A stretch of 17,351 bases of DNA from Actinomycetota bacterium (GTDB lineage Bacteria > Actinomycetota > Actinomycetes > Streptosporangiales > Streptosporangiaceae). Each line of letters starts with the position of its first letter. The stretch's first letter is position 1. The DNA is taken from contig PMOU01000190.1 of assembly GCA_003161205.1 (NCBI GenBank), positions 431 to 17,781 of the forward strand, in the 5' to 3' direction. Positions 1 through 5,273 of the stretch are shown one piece after another. Below the pieces are notes generated by a model. The model was not told where the DNA came from. It saw only the letters and a program-made list of their open reading frames with translations, and made no database searches. Position numbers and translations under genes: made by a program.

Positions 1-701
1 CCGTCGATGTTCGCGGTCACCAGCGCGGAGACCAGGTCATCAGCAGGCGCCCGCCCGCGATCGGCGGCCAGGCCGGTAACAAGGTCGGCGAGGGCCTGCC
101 CGGCGCCGAGGATCTGGCCCACCGCCTCATCGAGATCCTGGCTCAGGAACTCCGGATCCGACCCGGACAAGATGATGTTGCTGTTGGCGATGACCATCTC
201 ATGCGCCTCGCCGGGGATGCCCATCATCTCGCAGATGATCTTCAGCGGCAGCCGGGCCGCGACGTTGGGCACGAAATCGCACGGTCCGGTGGCCAGCAGG
301 TCATCGACGATCGCGGCGGCGGCCAGGCGGACGTCATCTTCGAACTTCGCGATCAGCCGGGGGCTGAACGCGCGGGAGACGATCCGGCGCAGCCGGGCGT
401 GCCGGGGATCGTCCATGTTGATCATCGAGCCGAAGTACTCGTTGAAGTCGGCGGGCAGATCGATGATGTTCGTCGCGCCGCGGCCGGAGCAGAACACCTC
501 GGGATGACGGCTCGCCTCGACCACGTCCGCATGCCGGACCAGGGCGTAGTAGCCCGGGCCTGGTTCACCGAACGGGGCGATGGGCTCGGGGTAGAACCGC
601 GGCCGCTGCTCAGCCCGCAGCATCGCGAAAGAGGCGGCGCGGTCGGCGAGCGACTGGCCCCAGAACGCCATGTCGGACAGGTCAATCCCGGCAGGGGTCA
701 T
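1..701 (-). CDS. Cytochrome P450, N-terminal part (runs off left edge)
   Basis: This is a haem-thiolate monooxygenase of the soluble bacterial P450 type, which takes electrons from a ferredoxin or ferredoxin reductase and oxidises a small organic substrate. About 233 residues are visible from the ATG at 701. A Shine-Dalgarno CAGGAG lies about 8 nt upstream. Family signs are the early YYALVRHADVVEASRHPEVF segment, the helix C region INMDDPRHARLRRIVSRAFSPR (WxxxR-equivalent), and an ICEMMGIP segment like that before the F/G helices of actinobacterial P450s. The I helix, the ExxR motif and the Cys haem ligand lie beyond the window edge, so completeness and subfamily cannot be judged. There is no N-terminal membrane anchor, as is usual in bacteria. 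A 28-codon membrane protein gene sits 15 nt upstream on the same strand and probably shares its transcript. Confidence 0.88.
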   Translation of the reverse strand, partial: MTPAGIDLSDMAFWGQSLADRAASFAMLRAEQRPRFYPEPIAPFGEPGPGYYALVRHADVVEASRHPEVFCSGRGATNIIDLPADFNEYFGSMINMDDPRHARLRRIVSRAFSPRLIAKFEDDVRLAAAAIVDDLLATGPCDFVPNVAARLPLKIICEMMGIPGEAHEMVIANSNIILSGSDPEFLSQDLDEAVGQILGAGQALADLVTGLAADRGRAPADDLVSALVTANID

Positions 702-716
702 CACCGGCTCCTGAGG

Positions 717-803
717 TTACTCCCGGCTGCGCTCGCGCCTCTTCAGCACGACCAGCGTGCCGATGATGAAAACCAGCAGCAAGCCTGATAGCACATAGTC
801 CAT
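717..803 (-). CDS. Small single-pass membrane protein (28 aa) upstream of P450
   Basis: This short gene is easily missed. It starts at an ATG at 803 with a GGAGAGG ribosome-binding site 8 nt upstream and ends in TAA. The predicted peptide has a short polar start (MDYVLSG), one hydrophobic helix from about residue 5 to 20 (LLLVFIIGTLVVL) and a highly basic tail (KRRERSRE), which predicts N-out/C-in orientation by the positive-inside rule. Only 15 nt separate it from the P450 start, so the two are likely co-transcribed. It has no recognised family. It may be a membrane tether or a partner of the P450, or simply a co-transcribed small protein; this is inference. The strong ribosome-binding site, the clean hydrophobic-then-basic pattern and the tight spacing argue against chance. 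Confidence 0.6.
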   Translation of the reverse strand: MDYVLSGLLLVFIIGTLVVLKRRERSRE

Positions 804-827
804 ACCATTCGCCTCTCCGTTTTCCGC

Positions 828-833
828 AGCTTA
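828..833 (-). promoter_or_regulatory. Candidate extended -10 promoter for the small ORF/P450 unit
   Basis: On the minus strand the sequence TGCTAAGCT gives a TAnnnT -10 box (TAAGCT) preceded by a TGN extension, about 25 nt before the ATG at 803. No convincing -35 hexamer was seen, which is tolerable for an extended -10 promoter. This is predicted from pattern only. Confidence 0.35.
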
Positions 834-848
834 GCAGGGCAGACTGAC

Positions 849-869
849 CGTGCCGCGAGCCGCGGCACG
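849..869. repeat. Perfect 9-bp inverted repeat between divergent promoters
   Basis: CGTGCCGCG and its exact reverse complement CGCGGCACG are separated by AGC. A second, shorter inverted repeat, GCTGG-TG-CCAGC, follows at 869-880. Both lie in the roughly 100-bp spacer between the P450-side unit (leftward) and the first HAD gene (rightward), just upstream of both candidate -10 boxes. This is where an operator would be expected. It could instead be a terminator-like hairpin, but no gene ends here. Confidence 0.4.
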
Positions 870-892
870 CTGGTGCCAGCAGGCGGCGGGCC

Positions 893-898
893 TACGCT
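893..898 (+). promoter_or_regulatory. Leaderless -10 box of the first HAD gene
   Basis: TACGCT fits TAnnnT and ends exactly 6 nt before the GTG start at 905, the spacing that places transcription initiation on the start codon. No Shine-Dalgarno is present. The same arrangement (TACCCT, then GATCGG, then GTG) precedes the homologous gene at 6601, which strengthens the call. Confidence 0.55.
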
Positions 899-904
899 GA
901 TCGT

Positions 905-1600
905 GTGACCCGGCCCGCCGCGTGCCTTATCGACGTCTACGAGACCATCCTGAGCTGCGATTTCTCGCGGCACAGCAGGGAATTGCCGGCGCTGGCCGGG
1001 GTGACGCCGCAGGACTGGCGCGCAGGGACCAGCCGCCTGGGGCCGTTGTTCAACGTCGGCCGGCTGACCAAGACCGAGGGGTTCGGTCAGGTCCTGCGGG
1101 AATGCGGCGTCGAACCGCGGGCAGACCTGGTGCGCGCGCTCCTGGAGGCGGACCGGGAACTCCTGCTGGCCTCCGCGCACCTGTATGACGACTCCCTCCC
1201 GTTTCTTTCCGAGCTCAGATCGCACGGCGTCAGGACCGCGATCGTCAGCAACTGCTCCGAGCACACCCGCGAACTGCTGGTCAAACTCGGCGTGCCGGAA
1301 CTTGTCGACGCGGTGGTTCTCTCGTGTGAGGTGGGCGCGGCCAAGCCGTCGGCGGAGATATTCCGGCACGCGCTGGACCAGCTCGGCGTGCAGGCCGGCG
1401 CCGCGCTGTTCGTGGACGACCAGGCGGCTTTCTGCGCGGGCGCCGTGGCCGTGGGCATCAGCGCGGCGCAGATCATCCGCGACGGGACCCACGGGGCCGG
1501 CCGGGTCCGCGCGGCCGGCCGGGTCGACGGGACGGCGCCGACGGCGGGAACTACCGTGGTCCGGTCGCTGCCGGAAGTCGGGGCCATGCTCTGGACGTAA
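905..1600 (+). CDS. HAD-like hydrolase (copy 1 of 2)
   Basis: Haloacid dehalogenase superfamily protein of 231 aa, probably a cytosolic small-molecule hydrolase of unknown substrate. The HAD motifs occur in order: motif I LIDVYETI near residue 9 (nucleophile Asp, then Tyr where phosphatases have a second Asp), motif II VSNCSEHT near 113, motif III AAKPSAEIF near 145, and motif IV FVDDQAAFCAGA near 164. A helical cap lies between motifs I and II. The D-x-Y-x-T form of motif I is the one seen in L-2-haloacid dehalogenases, but substrate class cannot be inferred from it alone. The GTG start is chosen because motif I follows at once and a leaderless -10 sits 6 nt upstream. A homologue lies at 6601, about 55% identical by hand alignment over about 184 ungapped positions. 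This copy has an extra Gly/Arg/Ala-rich insert near its C-terminus. Confidence 0.85.
   Translation: MTRPAACLIDVYETILSCDFSRHSRELPALAGVTPQDWRAGTSRLGPLFNVGRLTKTEGFGQVLRECGVEPRADLVRALLEADRELLLASAHLYDDSLPFLSELRSHGVRTAIVSNCSEHTRELLVKLGVPELVDAVVLSCEVGAAKPSAEIFRHALDQLGVQAGAALFVDDQAAFCAGAVAVGISAAQIIRDGTHGAGRVRAAGRVDGTAPTAGTTVVRSLPEVGAMLWT
1491..1532 (+). repeat. Short GC-rich tandem repeat inside HAD copy 1
   Basis: Two imperfect copies of a unit of about 18 nt containing GGCCGGCCGGGTC lie side by side, encoding the low-complexity AGRVRAAGRVDG insert that the second HAD gene lacks. It looks like a local replication-slippage expansion. Boundaries are approximate. Confidence 0.4.
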
Positions 1601-1613
1601 GCAAGTCCAGGGC
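1588..1613. terminator. Candidate bidirectional hairpin between convergent genes
   Basis: GCTCTGGAC pairs with GTCCAGGGC (one G-U pair) around an 8-nt loop that contains the stop codon of the HAD gene. It lies at the meeting point of the HAD gene and the vapC-like gene arriving from the other side, which end only 18 nt apart. There is no long T run, so an intrinsic terminator of the classical kind is not proven. Confidence 0.35.
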
Positions 1614-1618
1614 AGCTC

Positions 1619-2026
1619 TTAGTCGCGGATATCGCGTTGGTGAAACTCCGGCAAGACGTCCGCGACCGTGACAAAATCCCCGTCGACATGCAGCACCGTC
1701 AGTCCGTGGTGAACGGCTGTGGCGCAGACCAGCAGATCGATAGGACCAGGGCCGCGGTGCTGTCCCTTCTGGGTGAGTTTGTACTGCGCGTTGTCCACCC
1801 AGCGCCAGCCGCTCTTCGGAACTGGCGCGGGGCCGCAGAGGGTATCGAGCTCACCGGCTAGCTCGTCGCGGTGGGCCGGACCAGTGGCCGAGTACAGGAA
1901 CTCCACGCGAGTCGGCTCACATACCCGCAGCGCTCCGGCGGAAATCTGGTCCGCCCAGACTGCCATCACGGCCGGGGTGCGCAGCAAGTGCCACAACCCC
2001 GAGGTGTCGAGAAGGTAACCGATCAA
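1619..2026 (-). CDS. PIN-domain toxin, VapC family
   Basis: Predicted Mg2+-dependent ribonuclease toxin of a type II toxin-antitoxin pair, 135 aa, a normal VapC length. The PIN acidic residues are visible: Asp7 in YLLDTSGLW, Glu42 in TRVEFLYS, Asp97 in GPIDLLVCATA, and Asp115/117 in LHVDGDF. Known VapC toxins cut tRNA or rRNA; the target here is unknown. The start is a TTG at 2026 overlapping the antitoxin's stop (TTGA), which indicates translational coupling so that toxin is made only after antitoxin. No alternative start leaves Asp7 intact. The gene meets HAD copy 1 tail to tail. All catalytic positions are retained, so it should be active. Confidence 0.88.
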   Translation of the reverse strand: MIGYLLDTSGLWHLLRTPAVMAVWADQISAGALRVCEPTRVEFLYSATGPAHRDELAGELDTLCGPAPVPKSGWRWVDNAQYKLTQKGQHRGPGPIDLLVCATAVHHGLTVLHVDGDFVTVADVLPEFHQRDIRD

Positions 2027-2256
2027 CCCAGAGCTGCCTTGCGCGCGGCCTTGGCCGCGTCGTGAGCCGCGGCTGCGCTATCGAACTCGCCTTGGGCGGC
2101 ACGCGCGGCTAGCTTTTCGGCTGCTTCCAGGCGCTTGACTCGCGCTGCGTACTCCCGCAGCGCGGTGTTGACGGTTTCCTTCTTGGTACTGGTACCCATG
2201 AGGCGCATCGCCTCGGACAGCGCATCGTCATCGATGTCGATCTGCGTGACACTCAT
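2023..2256 (-). CDS. VapB-family antitoxin
   Basis: Cognate antitoxin of the adjacent PIN toxin, 77 aa. The N-terminus (TQIDIDDDALSEAMRLMGTSTKKETVNTALREYAARV) fits a ribbon-helix-helix DNA-binding domain: a short beta strand followed by two helices with the 'TKKETVNTALREY' signature of VapB proteins. The C-terminal half is an Ala/Lys-rich helix that would wrap and block the toxin. ATG at 2256 with GGAGG 6 nt upstream. By analogy with the family it should repress its own promoter through the AT-rich inverted repeat just upstream. It is the first gene of the two-gene operon and overlaps vapC by 4 nt. Confidence 0.85.
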   Translation of the reverse strand: MSVTQIDIDDDALSEAMRLMGTSTKKETVNTALREYAARVKRLEAAEKLAARAAQGEFDSAAAAHDAAKAARKAALG

Positions 2257-2270
2257 AAGGCACCTCCAAT

Positions 2271-2305
2271 GTTGGCCTCATACAAAATTAACATACATAG
2301 CCAAC
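2271..2305. promoter_or_regulatory. AT-rich promoter/operator region of the vapBC-like operon
   Basis: This is the most AT-rich patch in the left half of the window. GTTGGC (2271-2276) and GCCAAC (2300-2305) form inverted arms around an interior that contains two CATACA repeats (2279-2284 and 2292-2297). Several TAnnnT-like boxes on the minus strand could act as -10, for example TAATTT at 2290-2285, but none can be chosen with certainty. The position immediately upstream of the antitoxin fits an autoregulatory operator. Confidence 0.45.
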
Positions 2306-2412
2306 AAAGGCGGTGATGGTCGCGGCCAGACAATCTGACTTATTCGCCAGCCCCGTCGATTACCAGGAAATTCCGGGCCGGCCGATATGGAGAACCGGTA
2401 TCGTACGGTGTC

Positions 2413-4323
2413 GTGCTGGATGGCGAGCTGGTCTTCGTGCCGAGCGAGATTCCCCGGCGAGGCGTGTTCGCGCACTGGGGCACTGGCTCGGGATCCGCCA
2501 AGCTGGAACTGGTCTTCCCGCGCGGCTCCCACGACCTGCGCAAGCGTCTGGTCTCGGCGGACCTCATCCCGCTCGGCGAGGCTCTTCCCGCGTTGCTGGC
2601 CATTGGTCCCGACGAGCAGGCCGGGCAGCCGATGCGGCGCAGCGCTCGAGTATGGGCCGCGGCCGCGGCGGCGGGCGTTGGCCTGGTGGCCCGCGGCAGG
2701 CTTCTGCCGACCGTCGGCGCTGACGACACGGACGTCTGGCGCACCGGACCCCTCGATCCGGCAGATCTTAGCTGGCTGCGTGAACTCGCCGCCGCATTCC
2801 CGCCGGCCGCGCACGCGCTGGCGATTCCCGGCTCGCGTCCGATCCGGCTTCGGTCTCCGGATGCGCTGATCCGCGACCTCTGGGACGCGATCGCCGACAT
2901 GATCGCACGCTCGCCCGCCGCGCCGAGGATCACCGCGTCGCCCGCGTTCGCCGCCGCCGAGCCAACCCGGATCAGCGATCTCGCGGAGTGGCTCGCCGAT
3001 ACTTCCGACGGGCTGTCAGCCGGGGCACGCCTCGGTCTTCGGATCGAGGCGGTCGCGGCGCAACCCATGGCCGACGACGAGGAGGACTACCCGGGTGCCG
3101 GGGAGGCGGATCCGGCCGAAGGGCACGAAGGGCTGGGCGGGTCCTTGGGGGAGGATGGGCCCGCGCCTGAGTTCCGGCTGGTGGTGCAGTTGCGCAGCAA
3201 CGCCGATCCGAGCCTGATCGTCGATGCCGCCGCGTTGTGGAGCCAGCCGGAGACGGTGCTGTCCAGGTTCGGCTCCCAGGCGGAGACGGACCTGCTGCTG
3301 GCGCTTCGGCGCGGCGCGGCGATCTGGTCGCCGCTGGGTCAGGTGCTGCGGCAAGCCAGCCCGTCGGTCATCGACCTCGATGACGACGCGCTCACCAGCC
3401 TGCTCGGACCGGCGGCCGAGGAACTGGCGGGCAGCGGCATCGAAGTGCTCTGGCCGTCCAGCATGCTCGGTGATGGCCTCAAGCTGAGGGCAGTCCCCAC
3501 CCCGGCGCCGGAGAAACTGACGGACGCCGGGTTCGGCCTCGCGGCGCTGCTGGATTTCCGGTGGCAGCTCACGCTCGCTGGCGCGCTGCTCGACGCCGAT
3601 GAGATCGCCGCCCTGGCCGAGGCGAAACGGCCGCTGATCAGGCTGCGGGGCCGCTGGGTGATCCTCGATCCGGCCCTGCTCGACCGGCTGCGCCGCCCGC
3701 CGCGGACGCGGATGCGCACCTCCGAAGCACTCGGCGCCGTCCTCGCGGGCTCGGCGGAGATCGACGGCGAGATCGTCGAGGTGGTCGCGGAAGGCCCGCT
3801 CGCCGACTTGGCCGCCCGGGTCGCGGACCTCGCGTCCGCTCCGGTGCCACTCGATCCGCCGCAAGGGCTCGTGGCGACATTGCGGCCATATCAGCAGCGG
3901 GGGCTGTCCTGGCTGGCCGCGATGTGCGATACGGGGCTCGGTGGCTGCCTCGCCGATGACATGGGGCTCGGCAAGACGATCCAGGTGATCGCGCTCCACC
4001 TGCACCGGCGAGAAGCCAAGGCGGGCCCCACCCTTGTGGTGTGCCCGGCGTCGCTGCTCGGCACCTGGGAGCGTGAGGTGCGCCGGTTCGCCCCCGACGT
4101 CCCGGTCCGCCGGTACCACGGCGGCGGACGGCACCTGCAGGATCTAGCCGTCGATGAAGATCGTCCTGGTCACCTACGGCGTGGTCCTTCGAGACTCGGC
4201 TCGGCTCGGCCGAGGTCGGCTGGGGTCTGGTGGTCGCCGACGAGGCGCAGCACGCCAAGAACCCGCTGTCACGGACGGCACGCGAACTGCGGGCGGTACC
4301 CGCGGCCGCCAGGGTCGCGCTGA
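2413..4323 (+). CDS. SNF2 helicase, N-terminal fragment (associated domain plus Walker A)
   Basis: First piece of the interrupted helicase, 636 codons as read, of which about the last 55 after HLQDLAVDE are out-of-frame. Residues about 1-460 correspond to the SNF2-associated N-terminal region (DUF3670-like) of bacterial SNF2 proteins. Helicase motifs then begin: LRPYQQRGLSWL near 494, Walker A DDMGLGKT with Lys521, and motif Ia LVVCPASLLGTWEREVRRF. The start is uncertain. GTG at 2413 gives the longest family-like reading but has no Shine-Dalgarno; a TATCGT box 8 nt upstream could support a near-leaderless start. An ATG at 2316 with a fair ribosome-binding site is in a different frame, so a third lesion near 2390 is possible. 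Transcription diverges from vapBC. Confidence 0.6.
   Translation: MLDGELVFVPSEIPRRGVFAHWGTGSGSAKLELVFPRGSHDLRKRLVSADLIPLGEALPALLAIGPDEQAGQPMRRSARVWAAAAAAGVGLVARGRLLPTVGADDTDVWRTGPLDPADLSWLRELAAAFPPAAHALAIPGSRPIRLRSPDALIRDLWDAIADMIARSPAAPRITASPAFAAAEPTRISDLAEWLADTSDGLSAGARLGLRIEAVAAQPMADDEEDYPGAGEADPAEGHEGLGGSLGEDGPAPEFRLVVQLRSNADPSLIVDAAALWSQPETVLSRFGSQAETDLLLALRRGAAIWSPLGQVLRQASPSVIDLDDDALTSLLGPAAEELAGSGIEVLWPSSMLGDGLKLRAVPTPAPEKLTDAGFGLAALLDFRWQLTLAGALLDADEIAALAEAKRPLIRLRGRWVILDPALLDRLRRPPRTRMRTSEALGAVLAGSAEIDGEIVEVVAEGPLADLAARVADLASAPVPLDPPQGLVATLRPYQQRGLSWLAAMCDTGLGGCLADDMGLGKTIQVIALHLHRREAKAGPTLVVCPASLLGTWEREVRRFAPDVPVRRYHGGGRHLQDLAVDEDRPGHLRRGPSRLGSARPRSAGVWWSPTRRSTPRTRCHGRHANCGRYPRPPGSR
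4196..4220 (+). repeat. TCGGC pentanucleotide repeat at the second frame change
   Basis: Three perfect tandem TCGGC units (4196-4210), then CGAGG and a fourth TCGGC (4216-4220). A 10-bp palindrome CTCGGCCGAG lies at 4205-4214. This is where the helicase reading frame shifts for the second time. Five-base units change the frame when copy number changes, and repeat plus palindrome could cause slippage or sequencing error. Confidence 0.6.
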
Positions 4324-5273
4324 CCGGGACGCCGGTGGAGAACCGGCTATCGGAACTGTGGTCGATCCTCGACTGGACGACGCCAGGGCTGCTCGGCCAC
4401 CTGGAAACCTTCACCCGCCGGGTGGCGGTGCCGGTCGAGCGGTATCGCGACGCCGAGGCGACCACCAGGTTCGCCGCTCTCATCCGGCCGTTCCTGTTGC
4501 GGCGCAAGAAGACCGACCCCGGCATCGCGCCCGAACTGCCGCGCAAGACCGAGACGGACCTGTTCGTGCCGCTGACCGCCGAGCAGGTAACGCTGTATGA
4601 GGCGATGGTCCGCGAGACGATGGAGGCGATCGAGACCAGGCAGGGGATCGAGCGGGCCGGCCTGGTGTTCAAGCTGCTCACCGCGCTGAAGCAGATCTGC
4701 AACCATCCGGCTCAGTACCTCAAGCAACCGGGACCGCTGGCTGGTCGGTCCGGGAAGCTGGCCGCGTTCGACGAGCTGACCGACGTTATCTTGGCGGGCG
4801 GCGAATCGATGCTCGTCTTTTCCCAGTACACCCAGATGGGGACGCTGCTGCAACAGCATCTCGACGCACGCGGGATCGGCTCCCTGTTCCTGCATGGCGG
4901 CGTTCCCGTGCCGCGCAGGGAGGAGATGGTGGCCCGGTTCCAGGCCGGCCAGGCACCTGTATTCCTGCTGTCGCTCAAGGCGGGCGGCACCGGCCTGACC
5001 CTAACTCGCGCCACTCACGTGCTGCACTACGACCGGTGGTGGAACCCGGCGGTGGAGGATCAGGCCACTGACCGGGCGTACCGGATCGGCCAGGACCGCC
5101 CCGTACAGGTGCACCGTCTGATCGCCGAGGGGACGCTCGAAGACCGTATCGCGGCCCTGCTCGAGACCAAACGTGAGCTCGCCGATGCCGTGATCGGTTC
5201 TGGCGAGGGCTGGATCGCCGAGCTATCCGACGCCGAGCTATCCGAGCTCGTCAGCCTGCGAGCCGCCCCGTGA
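4230..5273 (+). CDS. SNF2 helicase, C-terminal fragment (DEAQ box to motif VI)
   Basis: Second piece of the interrupted helicase, 347 aa if begun at the GTG at 4230. That GTG is probably an internal Val codon, not a real start: no ribosome-binding site precedes it, and family-like sequence (EVGWGLV) continues upstream in the same frame. Motif II is VADEAQHAKN at the very start, motif III ALTGTPVENRLSELW near 30, and RPFLLRRKK near 90. The second RecA-like lobe has LKQICNHP, MLVFSQYTQM, motif V LKAGGTGLTLTRATHV and motif VI DQATDRAYRIGQ, the last with both Arg residues. Every motif looks functional. The stop TGA overlaps the GTG of the SWIM gene. Confidence 0.6.
   Translation: MVADEAQHAKNPLSRTARELRAVPAAARVALTGTPVENRLSELWSILDWTTPGLLGHLETFTRRVAVPVERYRDAEATTRFAALIRPFLLRRKKTDPGIAPELPRKTETDLFVPLTAEQVTLYEAMVRETMEAIETRQGIERAGLVFKLLTALKQICNHPAQYLKQPGPLAGRSGKLAAFDELTDVILAGGESMLVFSQYTQMGTLLQQHLDARGIGSLFLHGGVPVPRREEMVARFQAGQAPVFLLSLKAGGTGLTLTRATHVLHYDRWWNPAVEDQATDRAYRIGQDRPVQVHRLIAEGTLEDRIAALLETKRELADAVIGSGEGWIAELSDAELSELVSLRAAP

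Larger units (their letters stand above)
2413..5273 (+). pseudogene. SNF2-family helicase gene interrupted by two frame changes
   Basis: Taken together this span encodes a bacterial SNF2/Swi2-type ATPase of about 950 residues, a usual length for the actinobacterial type paired with a SWIM protein. Reading stays in one frame until about 4155 (ending HGGGRHLQDLAVDE), continues best in the next frame for about 18 residues (IVLVTYGVVLRDSARLG), then moves again to a third frame (EVGWGLVVADEAQHAKN) to the stop at 5273. Each step is explained by one extra base relative to the family pattern: a G after GATGAA near 4158, and a C near 4210-4211. Walker A and the DEAQ box therefore lie in different frames and no intact enzyme is made. 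The rest of both halves is well conserved, so the damage is recent or is a sequencing error. The downstream SWIM gene is intact and overlaps the stop by GTGA. Confidence 0.75.

Noticed and set aside
201..788. Plus-strand open frame opposite the P450
   Set aside because: The minus strand gives a continuous P450 sequence with ribosome-binding site; the plus frame has no recognisable features.
743..1492. Long open frame on the minus strand opposite HAD copy 1
   Set aside because: It mirrors a well-supported gene with full HAD motifs; long antisense frames are expected at this GC content and the translation shows no family pattern.
3016..4134. 372-codon open frame on the minus strand within the helicase gene
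   Set aside because: Arg/Gln/Pro-rich composition without motifs, and the plus strand has clear SNF2 sequence in the same place.
4154..4600. Separate gene beginning MKIVLVTYG
   Set aside because: Only its first 18 or so residues resemble SNF2 motif Ia/II linker; the rest is out-of-frame helicase. It is a frame fragment, not a gene.
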